From: a bacterium
GTDB taxonomy: Bacteria > Planctomycetota > JACOTG01 > JAUIME01
Assembly: GCA_030433195.1 (NCBI GenBank)
Contig: JAUIME010000036.1
Span: 1-15,098, forward strand
Direction: 5' to 3'
Length of the DNA stretch: 15,098 nt
The translations under genes were made by a program, and so were the position numbers. Positions within the stretch are counted from its first letter, which is position 1; every line of letters begins with the position of its first letter. This document shows positions 7,233 to 14,759 of the stretch, piece by piece. The notes beneath the pieces are model-generated. The model ran no database searches and had not been told where the DNA came from. It worked only from the letters and a program-made list of their open reading frames with translations.

Positions 7233-9884
7233 ATGAGCCGCGACCGCCACGAACGAATCACCGAGCTTTTCGAAGAGCTGCTCGCGCTGCCGCCCGATGC
7301 GAGGCAAGCGCGTCTCGCACGCAACGACGTCGACGCGGACATGCGGACCGAGCTCGAGGAGCTCCTCGAATACGCCGACCGCGACGACGCATTCGCCGAC
7401 GAGAAGATCGGAAACATCGCGCAGGAGTTCGCGTCGGGCGATACCGCTAGCGATCCGAGCCGCACCGAGCGCCCCGAGACTCTCGGCCGTTACCGGATCC
7501 TGGGCGAGATCGGGCGCGGCGGGATGGGCGTCGTGTACGAAGCCGAACAGTCCGCGCCGCAGCGCCGCGTCGCGCTGAAGGTTCTGCGCGCCGGCCTCGC
7601 CACGTCCGAAGCCGTACGTCGCTTCGAACGCGAAACCGAAATCCTCGGTCGGCTTCGCCATCCGGGAATCGCGCACATCTACGAAGCCGTTCTCGACGCG
7701 GAGGGTGACGACGACCGTCCGTTCTTCGCGATGGAGCTCGTCGACGGTCTCCCCCTCGACCGCCACGCCCACGAACACGATCTCGACCTCGAAGCCCGCG
7801 TGCTGCTCGTCGCCGACGCATGCGACGCGATCCACTACGCGCACGCGAACGGCGTCCTGCACCGCGACCTCAAGCCGAGCAACATCCTCGTCGACGCCAC
7901 CGACAACGCGGTGAAGATCCTCGACTTCGGGATCGCGCGCGCGATCGACGCACAGGAGCAAGGCGCGACGCTCGAGACTCGCACCGGGCACATCATCGGG
8001 ACGATCGCGTACATGAGTCCCGAGCAGATCGAGCCGACCACCCTCGTCGATACGCGCTGCGACGTCTATGCGCTCGGCGTGATCCTCTACGAGCTGCTGA
8101 CCGGCGAGCTCCCGTTCAACATCACGGGTCAAGGCATCGTGAGCGCCGCGCGACTCATCTGCGAGCGCGATCCGCGCTCCCCGGATTCCCTCGATCCGAA
8201 GCTCCGCGGCGACCTCACTACGATCATCCGCAAGGCGATGTCTCGCGACCGCGAGGATCGCTACGCATCCGCGGCGGCACTCGGCGAGGATCTGCGCCGC
8301 TACCTGCGCGACGAGCCGATCACCGCGCGACCCGCGAGCGGGCTCTACCAGATCCGCATGCTCGTGAGACGTCATCGCGCCGTCGCGTCGGTGACCCTCG
8401 TCGCCCTCCTGCTCATCGTCGCCTCCTCGATCTGGGCGCTCGTCGAACGAGCCGCCGCGATCGAGAACCGAGAGGTCGCGGTCGAGCGCGCCGACGCCGT
8501 CACTCGGCTCTCCGACCTCCGCCGCCTGCGCAAGCTCCGCGGCGACTTCGACACGTATTGGCCACCCCACCCCGAGCAGTTGAACGCCATCGACGAATGG
8601 ATCGACGAGGCGCGCGACCTGCACGCCCGAATCCCGCTCCACGAGGAACGTCTCGCCGCCCTTCGCACGCTCGGACAAGCCCTTCCCGCACCGCCCGGCG
8701 ACGAGAATAGCGAGGCGGAATACGACTTCGGCGACGACGTCGAGACCGCGTGGTGGCACGAAGCCCTCGTCGGCCTGCTCGCGGAGCTGCACGTACTCGG
8801 CTCCGACGACCCGACGAGAGAGACGCTCCCGCAGATGATCCGTCGCCGCGATTTCGCGGCATCGATCGAGGAGCGTTCGGTCACGGGTCACGCGGCGGCA
8901 GCGGCCTGGGCCGAAGCCGTCGAGTACGCTTCGAACGAAACGCCGTACGGGGGCTTGAAACTCGAACCGATCCTCGGTCTCTTCCCTCTCGGCCCCGACC
9001 CCGAGTCGGGACTCCTCGAGTTCTGGCATCTCCAAAGCGGCGAACGGCCGCAACGCGACCCCGAGTCGGGGCGCTTCGACATTCGTGCCGCGACGGGACT
9101 CGTGCTCGTCCTGCTCCCGGGCAAGACCTTCCTCCTGGGTTCGTCGAGCGAGCCGGGCGGGCCCAACTACGTCGCCGAGGCTCTCGACAACGAGCAACCT
9201 GTGATCGAAGTGCCGCTCGATGCGTTCCTGATGTCGAAGTACGAGCTCACGCGCGGTCAATGGGAGCGGCTCATGGGTTCGCAGCCCGACGACCTGAAGA
9301 ACGCCGAGTCGGCGAGCGATACGACCTCGGTCGAAACGGGCCGCTATCCGATCGCCTACGTCTCGTGGAGGGATTGCTTGATCATGAGCCGCCGCAGCGG
9401 GCTCGCGATTCCGACCGAAGCGCAGTGGGAGTACGCGTGCCGAGCCGGAACCGACACGCCGTGGGCGACAGGATCCGATCCACGCTCGCTCATCGACGCC
9501 GCGAATCTCGCCGATGCCTCGTTCTCCCGACAGACCGCGCAACAGATCCCCGCCGAAACCTGGGACGACGGCTTCCGGCTCGCAGCGCCGGTCGGCTCGC
9601 TCGCGCCGAACGCGTTCGGTCTCCATGACGTGCACGGGAACGTCTGGGAGTGGTGCCGCGATCGCATGACCGCGAGCTACGCGGACCTCCCACCTCGCGA
9701 GGGAGACGGATTCCGCGAAGGATCCGTGACTCCGAAGCCGATCGAGATCCGTGTCGCGCGCGGGGGCAGCTTCTACTTCGGCGCCAGCTTCGCGAGAAGC
9801 TCCATCCGCTCGCGGTACGCCGAAGGCCACGGCGACGTCAATCTCGGATTCCGCCCTTCGGCTGCACTGCCCCCCGCCGACTGA
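7233..9884 (+). CDS. Membrane Ser/Thr protein kinase with C-terminal SUMF1-like (formylglycine-generating-enzyme-like) domain
   Basis: The 883-residue protein has an N-terminal helical stretch of about 85 residues, then a complete Hanks-type kinase domain. Its marks are glycine loop GEIGRGGMGVVYEA (94-101), catalytic Lys116, HRDLKPSN with Asp212, DFG Asp231 and activation segment end GTIAYMSPEQ (Glu264). All catalytic residues are present, so it should be active. A transmembrane helix follows at about 382-402. A linker region of about 210 residues outside the membrane leads to a SUMF1-like domain at about 616-881: IPTEAQWEYACRAGTDTPWA, FGLHDVHGNVWEWC, RVARGGSFYF and NLGFRP. Positions matching the two catalytic cysteines of the human enzyme (GGSYMCHRSYC) read GGSFYFGASFA, so formylglycine synthesis is not expected. 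The domain is more likely a ligand-binding sensor. The gene follows the ECF sigma gene by 4 bases; together they form a signalling pair. Confidence 0.93.
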   Translation: MSRDRHERITELFEELLALPPDARQARLARNDVDADMRTELEELLEYADRDDAFADEKIGNIAQEFASGDTASDPSRTERPETLGRYRILGEIGRGGMGVVYEAEQSAPQRRVALKVLRAGLATSEAVRRFERETEILGRLRHPGIAHIYEAVLDAEGDDDRPFFAMELVDGLPLDRHAHEHDLDLEARVLLVADACDAIHYAHANGVLHRDLKPSNILVDATDNAVKILDFGIARAIDAQEQGATLETRTGHIIGTIAYMSPEQIEPTTLVDTRCDVYALGVILYELLTGELPFNITGQGIVSAARLICERDPRSPDSLDPKLRGDLTTIIRKAMSRDREDRYASAAALGEDLRRYLRDEPITARPASGLYQIRMLVRRHRAVASVTLVALLLIVASSIWALVERAAAIENREVAVERADAVTRLSDLRRLRKLRGDFDTYWPPHPEQLNAIDEWIDEARDLHARIPLHEERLAALRTLGQALPAPPGDENSEAEYDFGDDVETAWWHEALVGLLAELHVLGSDDPTRETLPQMIRRRDFAASIEERSVTGHAAAAAWAEAVEYASNETPYGGLKLEPILGLFPLGPDPESGLLEFWHLQSGERPQRDPESGRFDIRAATGLVLVLLPGKTFLLGSSSEPGGPNYVAEALDNEQPVIEVPLDAFLMSKYELTRGQWERLMGSQPDDLKNAESASDTTSVETGRYPIAYVSWRDCLIMSRRSGLAIPTEAQWEYACRAGTDTPWATGSDPRSLIDAANLADASFSRQTAQQIPAETWDDGFRLAAPVGSLAPNAFGLHDVHGNVWEWCRDRMTASYADLPPREGDGFREGSVTPKPIEIRVARGGSFYFGASFARSSIRSRYAEGHGDVNLGFRPSAALPPAD

Positions 9885-9924
9885 AGGCGAACCCGGGCCG
9901 ACCCCACGCCCGATCGATCGCGAC

Positions 9925-10440
9925 TCAGAATCCCTCGACGCCGAGACGCCGCAATCGCGCGCGCACCGAAGCCGACTCGCTGCGTCGCGCCTTCTCGAAG
10001 CGCCGACGCGCTTCGTCCTCGAACTTCGGGTCGGCCTCGGCGAGCGCATGCAGCGCCCCGTAGGCCCAAGCCCGTACGAACGTCTTCTGGCTGTCGAGAT
10101 TCCGACGCACGAAATCCGCGAGGTCGTCCAAACGTTCCTCGGGCACCGGCACGAGGGGCACGAGCTGCAAGACGTGGAGCTTTGCGGCCCACGATTCGAG
10201 ATCCGAGACCGCGCCGTAGATCGATCGTGTAACGTCGACGCCGAGCTCTGCCCCTCGCTCGACGTGCCGTTTCAAGAGCCACGTCGCTCCGGCCTGAAGA
10301 TCGGCGTCGGGAAGCATGGCAACGAGCGCTTCGACGAAACCGGGCGATTCCGCCCAGGCGTCGTACACCATGCCGATCGCCTCGGCGGATTTGCCGTCCC
10401 AATCGCGGATGTCGCGCTCGAGCCCCTCGAATCCGCTCAC
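9925..10440 (-). CDS. Small all-helical protein (HEAT-like), coupled to the CNNM/CBS gene
   Basis: The 171-residue protein starts at GTG10440, whose GTGA overlaps the TGA stop of the upstream CNNM gene, a typical translational-coupling arrangement. No signal peptide or membrane segment is seen, so it is probably cytoplasmic. The sequence is rich in amphipathic helices (for example DDLADFVRRNLDSQKTFVRA, WAYGALHALAEADPKFEDE, VRARLRRLGVEGF) and resembles HEAT or Armadillo-type repeats, which usually mediate protein contacts. I do not recognise a named family. Tight coupling suggests it works with the CNNM transporter-like protein, perhaps as a cytoplasmic partner; that is an inference. The frame remains open upstream to 10635, but that part is antisense-like Arg/Ala-rich noise inside the CNNM gene. 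It converges with the kinase gene across 40 bases. Confidence 0.75.
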   Translation of the reverse strand: MSGFEGLERDIRDWDGKSAEAIGMVYDAWAESPGFVEALVAMLPDADLQAGATWLLKRHVERGAELGVDVTRSIYGAVSDLESWAAKLHVLQLVPLVPVPEERLDDLADFVRRNLDSQKTFVRAWAYGALHALAEADPKFEDEARRRFEKARRSESASVRARLRRLGVEGF

Positions 10441-11513
10441 GTGGCAGGTCCCGACTCGCCTTCCGCACGGTCGCGCGCTTCGCGCAGGCGCTCGCGGTAG
10501 ATCCCCCGAGCCAGCTCTTGCATGTCTTCGACGGCGTCGCTCTCGTCGACGATCTCGCGACCGATGAGGGTCTCGATGGCGTCTTCGAGCGTCACGATCC
10601 CGGCCGTCTGCCCGTACCCGTCCTCGACCAGACACAGATGCGCGCGATTCTTGATCATGACGTCGAGGAGTTGCTGTACGGGAAGCCTCTCCGAGACCCG
10701 AAGGATCGGCTTCGAATACTCGTGGACGGGCCGATCGCCCGCGCCCTCACGTTCGGCGATGAAGAGGTCGTTGCGCAGTACCTTCCCGACGATGTCGTCC
10801 ATGCCCTGTCCAAAAATCGGGATGCGCGCGAACCTCCGCGTGAGCGGCTGCTCGAGCGCTTCATGCACCGAAACGGACCGGTCGAGCATGTGCACGACCG
10901 TGCGCGGAGTCATGACCTCCTCGGTCGCGATCTCGCGAAGGGTGAGAACGTTGGACAACACCTCGTTCTCTCGCGGGACGAGCACGCCGTCCTTCTTGCC
11001 GAGAGACGCCATGGCGAGGATCTCGTCGCGAGTCACGTCGCCCTCGGACTTCCTCCCGATGACCTTGGTGAGGCGAGTCGAGATCCAGACGAGCGGGTAG
11101 ACCATTCGGATGAGCCACAAGATGAGGAAGGCCGACGGAATCGCCAGCACTCGCCAGAACGTCGCACCGAGGGTCTTGGGGATGATCTCGGAGAAATACA
11201 GAATGGCGAGCGTCAGCAAGACCGCGATCAGCGTTTCCCACTGCGGCCCGAACACGCGAATCGCCTGCGTCCCGACGCCGAACGCGCCCATCGTGTGAGC
11301 GAACGTGTTGAGGATCAGGATCGCCGCGAGCGACTCGTCGAGACGGTCTTTCGAAGCGCTGAGAAGCGCGCCGGCTCGCGGACGCTCCTTCTGGAGCGTG
11401 ACCACGAAGCTCGACGTCGTCGAAAGCAGCACCGCCTCGAGGATCGAGCAGAGGAACGAAACCCCGATGGCGATCGCCAGATAGACCAGCAGCAGCGTCA
11501 TGACGAGGCGCAT
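10437..11513 (-). CDS. CNNM/DUF21 membrane protein with CBS pair (hemolysin C/CorC-related)
   Basis: The 358-residue protein has three to four transmembrane segments in the first about 150 residues, with the DUF21/CNNM signature YFSEIIPKTLGATFW (Glu109 to Lys113 region) and N-terminal FLCSILEAVLLSTT. A cytoplasmic CBS pair follows at about 187-320 (EVMTPRTVVHMLDRSVSVHE, RIPIFGQ, HLCLVEDGYGQTAGIVTLED). CNNM proteins bind or move divalent cations, mainly Mg2+, with CBS domains sensing nucleotides. The usual CorC_HlyC C-terminal domain is absent; instead there is a charged tail of about 35 residues, so this is the short form of the family. ATG11513 is chosen because the first membrane helix starts right after it; ATG11540 is also in frame, and neither has a ribosome site. 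The downstream helical protein overlaps its stop by GTGA. The divergent neighbour is the DUF418 gene. Confidence 0.88.
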   Translation of the reverse strand: MRLVMTLLLVYLAIAIGVSFLCSILEAVLLSTTSSFVVTLQKERPRAGALLSASKDRLDESLAAILILNTFAHTMGAFGVGTQAIRVFGPQWETLIAVLLTLAILYFSEIIPKTLGATFWRVLAIPSAFLILWLIRMVYPLVWISTRLTKVIGRKSEGDVTRDEILAMASLGKKDGVLVPRENEVLSNVLTLREIATEEVMTPRTVVHMLDRSVSVHEALEQPLTRRFARIPIFGQGMDDIVGKVLRNDLFIAEREGAGDRPVHEYSKPILRVSERLPVQQLLDVMIKNRAHLCLVEDGYGQTAGIVTLEDAIETLIGREIVDESDAVEDMQELARGIYRERLREARDRAEGESGPAT

Positions 11514-11634
11514 GCTAGCACGGGTCGGGAACCCGCGCATCCGTACGTGAAGTCAGGGCTCCGAGCGGAAGACGGAAGGGGCTCGGCGGATATCGTCCAT
11601 TGCGCGAACCCGCCGGATCGGCGATCATCCGCAA
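11514..11634. other. Divergent intergenic region between CNNM and DUF418 genes
   Basis: These 121 bases must hold promoters for both directions if the genes are transcribed from here. I see no convincing -35/-10 pair on either strand and no ribosome binding site before either start codon. This suggests leaderless or Shine-Dalgarno-independent initiation. Confidence 0.35.
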
Positions 11635-12855
11635 ATGACCCGGCCCGAATCGCCCGCAGCGCCCTTGGCCACCTCAGGGCGGCACGAGATCGTCGACATC
11701 CTGCGCGGCTTCGCCCTCTTCGGGGTCTTGTTGTCGAACGTCCTCTGGACGACGCAAGAGTTCGCGCTCGACGACGCGCAGCGCGCGGCGCTCCCTCTGC
11801 ACGGAGCGAGCGAGATCGTCGAGCTCTTCGCCCTGTGGTTCGTCGGCTTCAAGTTCTACACGATCTTCTCGATCCTCTTCGGTCTCGGCTTCGCGATCCA
11901 GCTCGAGCGCCTGCAACGGCGAGGACCGGGCGCGGCCGCGACGTACGTGCGACGCTCGCTCGTACTGCTCGCGATCGGGATCGCGCACTCGGTGTTCCTG
12001 TGGTTCGGGGACATCCTCCAGTTCTACGCGGCGCTCGGACTCGTGCTCATCCTGCTCCGAAACCGCAGCGACCGGTTCCTGTCGGGATCCGCGATCGCCA
12101 TCGCCCTGTTCGTCGGTTCGATGCCCGCGCTGCATTCGATGTTGGGTTCCGAGACTGCGAGCCCCGACAAGGCCGCGCGTTTCACGGCGATGACCGAAGG
12201 GAGCTACCTCGACGTCATCCGCATGCACTGGCAATTCCAAGTGGCAACGTGGTCCGATGCCTCTCTGAGCCAAGACGGGTTCGCGTACTGGATCCTGAGT
12301 ATCCTGTGGAAGTTCCTGTTCGGGTTCTGGCTCGGCCGCCGCCGCGTCTTCCGGGATCTTGACCGCCACCTCCCGGTGTTTCGGCGTTGGTGGAAGCCAG
12401 CGCTCGGCTTCGGCATCTTCGGCAACGGAGTGCTCGTCGCCGGCATCGTCGTCTACGAGGTGTGGCTCCCGGAGGCCGGGCTTCCCGCCAATCTGCTCTG
12501 GCTCGTCGTCGAGGCCGGGATCCTGTCGCTCGCCCTCGCTTACATGCTCGGCATCGCGATCCTCTATGCGAAGCGGCGAGCACGGCGGGCTCTCGACGCC
12601 CTCGCGCCGGTCGGCCGCATGGCGCTCACGAACTACCTGACCCACAGCGTGCTCTATCTGTTCCTGTTCAACGGCATCGGTCTCGGCTGGCTCGGAACGA
12701 TGAACGCGATCCACGGCCTCCTGCTCTCGATCGCGATCTTCGGGGCGCAGATCTTCGTCAGCCGATGGTGGCTCTCGCGCTTCGAGTTCGGCCCGATGGA
12801 GTGGATGTGGCGATGCCTGACCTACGGGCGGCGGCTTCCGATCCGATCGCGTTAG
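11635..12855 (+). CDS. DUF418 family polytopic membrane protein (YeiB-like)
   Basis: The 406-residue protein is an integral membrane protein with about eight to ten hydrophobic segments. The N-terminal half starts with HEIVDILRGFALFGVLLSNV and contains FYTIFSILFGLGFAIQLER and YVRRSLVLLAIGIAHSVFLW, as in YeiB-like proteins. The C-terminal DUF418 domain ends with the hallmark motifs GRMALTNYLTHS (about 327-338) and FEFGPMEWMWRCLTYG (384-399). The family is related to membrane acyltransferases such as heparan-alpha-glucosaminide acetyltransferase; an acyl-transfer or transport role is a guess, and no substrate can be named. The start is the first ATG of the domain frame, without a clear ribosome site. 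The TAG stop at 12853-12855 is part of the inverted repeat of a MITE-like element, so the natural C-terminus may have been changed by the insertion, though the DUF418 domain looks complete. Confidence 0.87.
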   Translation: MTRPESPAAPLATSGRHEIVDILRGFALFGVLLSNVLWTTQEFALDDAQRAALPLHGASEIVELFALWFVGFKFYTIFSILFGLGFAIQLERLQRRGPGAAATYVRRSLVLLAIGIAHSVFLWFGDILQFYAALGLVLILLRNRSDRFLSGSAIAIALFVGSMPALHSMLGSETASPDKAARFTAMTEGSYLDVIRMHWQFQVATWSDASLSQDGFAYWILSILWKFLFGFWLGRRRVFRDLDRHLPVFRRWWKPALGFGIFGNGVLVAGIVVYEVWLPEAGLPANLLWLVVEAGILSLALAYMLGIAILYAKRRARRALDALAPVGRMALTNYLTHSVLYLFLFNGIGLGWLGTMNAIHGLLLSIAIFGAQIFVSRWWLSRFEFGPMEWMWRCLTYGRRLPIRSR

Positions 12856-13025
12856 CAGCCCGTTGAAAAACGGGCGCGAGCTTGGAATCGTGAGATCTCC
12901 CGCCAGTCGTCGCGGCCGAAACGAAGTCGTATCGGTGCCTCGGGTGGTCCTTCCCGAGTACGGTCGCACGCTGCTCGCATGCCTCGGGCCATTGCGGCCG
13001 TGTCGAGTTTGTCAACGGGTTGATA
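12853..13025. mobile_element. MITE-like element of about 173 bp with imperfect 19-bp terminal inverted repeats
   Basis: The left end TAGCAGCCCGTTGAAAAAC (12853-12871) pairs with the right end read on the minus strand, TATCAACCCGTTGACAAAC (13025-13007), at 16 of 19 positions. Both ends start with TA, which could be a target duplication. The 135 bases between hold no transposase and no convincing gene. The left end resembles insertion-sequence termini I recall from environmental bacteria, but this is unverified. It could be a non-autonomous element or the eroded ends of a deleted insertion sequence. Confidence 0.55.
12858..12875 (+). terminator. Hairpin with GAAA tetraloop just after the DUF418 stop codon
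   Basis: GCCCGTT (12858-12864) and AACGGGC (12869-12875) form a perfect 7-bp stem closed by a GAAA loop, a stable GNRA tetraloop. It starts 2 bases after the DUF418 stop codon and lies inside the left end of the MITE-like element. No T-run follows, so its action as a terminator is uncertain. Confidence 0.4.
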
Positions 13026-13034
13026 GCGAACCGA

Positions 13035-13055
13035 GGGGGCGACAGCGTCGCCCCC
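13035..13055 (-). terminator. Hairpin terminator of the cytochrome operon
   Basis: GGGGGCGAC (13035-13043) and GTCGCCCCC (13047-13055) form a perfect 9-bp GC-rich stem with a 3-base loop. It begins 15 bases after the stop codon of the tetrahaem cytochrome gene. The minus-strand sequence beyond it has only a short T-rich stretch. The position and stability favour a terminator for the operon. Confidence 0.65.
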
Positions 13056-13070
13056 GTCACCGCCAGCCCG

Positions 13071-13661
13071 CTACTTGTCCTTCCAGTGTTTGATCTTCGG
13101 GAGCATCTTCTTGTAGTCGAACTCCTTGTAGGTCGGGCTCTCCTCGTTGTGGCACGCGCGGCAGGTGTCTTCGGTGGGAATGACCATGCCGTTCTCGAGG
13201 CAGAGTTCGTGATTCTCCATGACCTTCTTCGACTTGTAGTCCTTGCCCGGACCGTGGCAAGCCTCGCAGCTGACGCCTTCCTCGAGCGTGTGCGTCTTCG
13301 CGAGCCACTTCTTCTCGACCCCATGCCCGACCGTATGACACTTCAGGCATTCGGGGGCCTTCTGCGGATCCGCGATCCCGCGCTCCTTCGCGATCGCCTT
13401 GGCGGCGTCGCTTCCGAGCGTCTCGTAGGCTTTCGCGTGTCGAAGCTTGGCCCAAGCGACGTATTCTTCGCCGCCCAACTTCTCGCGCTGGTGACACGTC
13501 TTGCACCCCTTCACTCCGGTGTACTGGTGCTTGGGGGTACGGAACGGGCTCTCGTCGGGGATCTTCTTCTCGGTCGCCGAGAGACTCGACGCCAAGAGGA
13601 TCGACGCGACTCCCGCCGCGATGCAGATCGCGACTGCGGTGCTTCGAGCCAGGGGCTTCAT
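13071..13661 (-). CDS. Tetrahaem cytochrome c, cytochrome c554-like, secreted
   Basis: The 196-residue protein has a signal peptide (about residues 1-29, AVAICIAAGVASILLASSLS-A), so it acts in the periplasm or outside the cell. Four CXXCH haem motifs are present: CKTCH (53-57), CLKCH (105-109), CEACH (132-136) and CRACH (167-171). The spacing and context match the cytochrome c554 family: YVAWAKLRHAKAYETL after the first haem, CLKCHTVGHG at the second and GVSCEACHGPGKDY at the third. The C-terminus is Lys-rich. The gene is the third of a minus-strand run behind the 13-haem cytochrome, separated by 75 bases, and probably hands electrons to or from that conduit. GAGGAG lies 8 bases before ATG13661, so the start is firm and translation is probably strong. 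A role in nitrogen oxidation with hydroxylamine oxidoreductase cannot be excluded, but no such partner is visible. Confidence 0.92.
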   Translation of the reverse strand: MKPLARSTAVAICIAAGVASILLASSLSATEKKIPDESPFRTPKHQYTGVKGCKTCHQREKLGGEEYVAWAKLRHAKAYETLGSDAAKAIAKERGIADPQKAPECLKCHTVGHGVEKKWLAKTHTLEEGVSCEACHGPGKDYKSKKVMENHELCLENGMVIPTEDTCRACHNEESPTYKEFDYKKMLPKIKHWKDK

Positions 13662-13736
13662 GCTTTGATCTCCTCGTCAGGGGCTGAAAGTGCTCCGGCG
13701 TCGGCGGCTTCGCGAGCCCGATCCCGACGCAAGGTG

Positions 13737-14759
13737 TCATCGATGACAGAACCGACAGCTGTCGCCATTGTCGGGGTGCCGCAAACGATCCGGGATGTGG
13801 CATTCCCGGCACTGCGCATCGTTGGCTTGCAGGTGCGCCGGCGTCGGCGGCAATCCCGGGGCCGATGCGTGACTCGGCGTACCGCGATGGCATGTCGTAC
13901 ACCCGCCACTCGTCGGCTGGAGCGGCAGATGGCAGCCGAGGCAGTGCCGGTTGAGCGGCGATCCGAACGACCCCACGTGACTGAGCGGCTCGGTGCTCTG
14001 GTGGCAGCGGTTGCAGCCGTCGGGTTCGTGGCACGACGCGCAGCGGGTCCGGTCGATGGCCGCCGCGATGCCGTGACCTCGCAACCGGAAATGGTTGTTG
14101 TGGTCGCGTGGCGGCGTCACGCGATGGCACGCGACGCACGTGCTCTCGTCGTGACACAGCGAACAGTTGTTCACGGTGCCTTCGGCTTCGCACCGGACGA
14201 TCTGGCCGTGTCGCCGGTCCCATCCGAGGTGGTGCTCGGGCGGCATCCAATCACGATCGATCTCGTCGTGACACATCGAGCAATCCGCCGGGTCCCAACC
14301 GCTCTTCTCGTGGCACGAGGTGCACGCGTTCATCAGCACGCGATCGCTCGCGACGATGCGTCGACTGCTCGCGATGCCCACGTGACACGATGCGCAGTCT
14401 TCGACGTAGTCGTCGGCATGACTGTCATGGTCGAAGACGATCTCGTCGCCGAGCGCCGCCGCGCGCAGCGCCCGAAACGCGTCGTTCTCGTCGAAGAGCG
14501 ACGTGACGCTTCGCTCGGGCGGCTTTCCCTCGTCGAGATCCTCGTGGCACGCCATGCAATCGTCGAGCGTGGGCATGCCGGGCGTGTCCGGCTCGCCGTA
14601 GTGGCAATCGTCGCACGCCATCTCGAACTCGCCGACATGCGTCGCATGACTGAACGCGTAGGGTTCCTCGCGGCCGAACGACCCGAAGAGCGCGCATCCC
14701 ACGACTGCGAGACACAGCACGGCCACAGCGGGTTTCGCCATTCGCGTCAGAAGATCCAT
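13737..14759 (-). CDS. 13-haem cytochrome c lipoprotein
   Basis: The 340-residue protein starts with a lipoprotein signal peptide (MAKPAVAVLCLAVVGC, lipobox VVGC, Cys22). It carries 13 CXXCH motifs, with first Cys at residues 49, 68, 122, 146, 160, 199, 208, 240, 249, 273, 287, 317 and 335. The first two are preceded by FSHATH and the third by FDHDSH, the pattern of c7/c3-type cytochromes in which these His residues are distal haem ligands; PEHH, RRHG and DHNNH may serve later haems. One haem per about 25 residues is a dense electron wire. The gene overlaps by 13 bases the end of a beta-barrel gene, as in porin-cytochrome conduits where the cytochrome spans the outer membrane inside the barrel. 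AGCAGG lies 6 bases before ATG14759; ATG14741 is a weaker alternative. It differs from MtrA (10 haems, not a lipoprotein). Side of the membrane is unknown. Confidence 0.93.
   Translation of the reverse strand: MDLLTRMAKPAVAVLCLAVVGCALFGSFGREEPYAFSHATHVGEFEMACDDCHYGEPDTPGMPTLDDCMACHEDLDEGKPPERSVTSLFDENDAFRALRAAALGDEIVFDHDSHADDYVEDCASCHVGIASSRRIVASDRVLMNACTSCHEKSGWDPADCSMCHDEIDRDWMPPEHHLGWDRRHGQIVRCEAEGTVNNCSLCHDESTCVACHRVTPPRDHNNHFRLRGHGIAAAIDRTRCASCHEPDGCNRCHQSTEPLSHVGSFGSPLNRHCLGCHLPLQPTSGGCTTCHRGTPSHASAPGLPPTPAHLQANDAQCRECHIPDRLRHPDNGDSCRFCHR

Noticed and set aside
9078..9884. SUMF1-like domain as an active formylglycine-generating enzyme for the sulfatase-fold proteins
   Set aside because: Both catalytic cysteine positions are lost, and the two sulfatase-fold proteins have Thr instead of a Cys that could be converted.
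9885..9924. CGATCGATCG palindrome between the kinase and helical-protein genes as a terminator or site
   Set aside because: It is short, of a composition common in this genome, and has neither a stable stem with loop nor a T-run.
7113..10049. A 978-codon minus-strand open frame opposite the kinase gene
   Set aside because: It is rich in Arg, Asp, Glu and Val in the pattern of antisense high-GC codons, shows no domain, and lies opposite a kinase with all catalytic motifs intact.
11674..12969. A 431-codon minus-strand open frame opposite the DUF418 gene
   Set aside because: Composition is highly charged and repetitive (Glu, Asp, Arg), as expected antisense to a membrane protein, while the plus strand has the DUF418 hallmarks.
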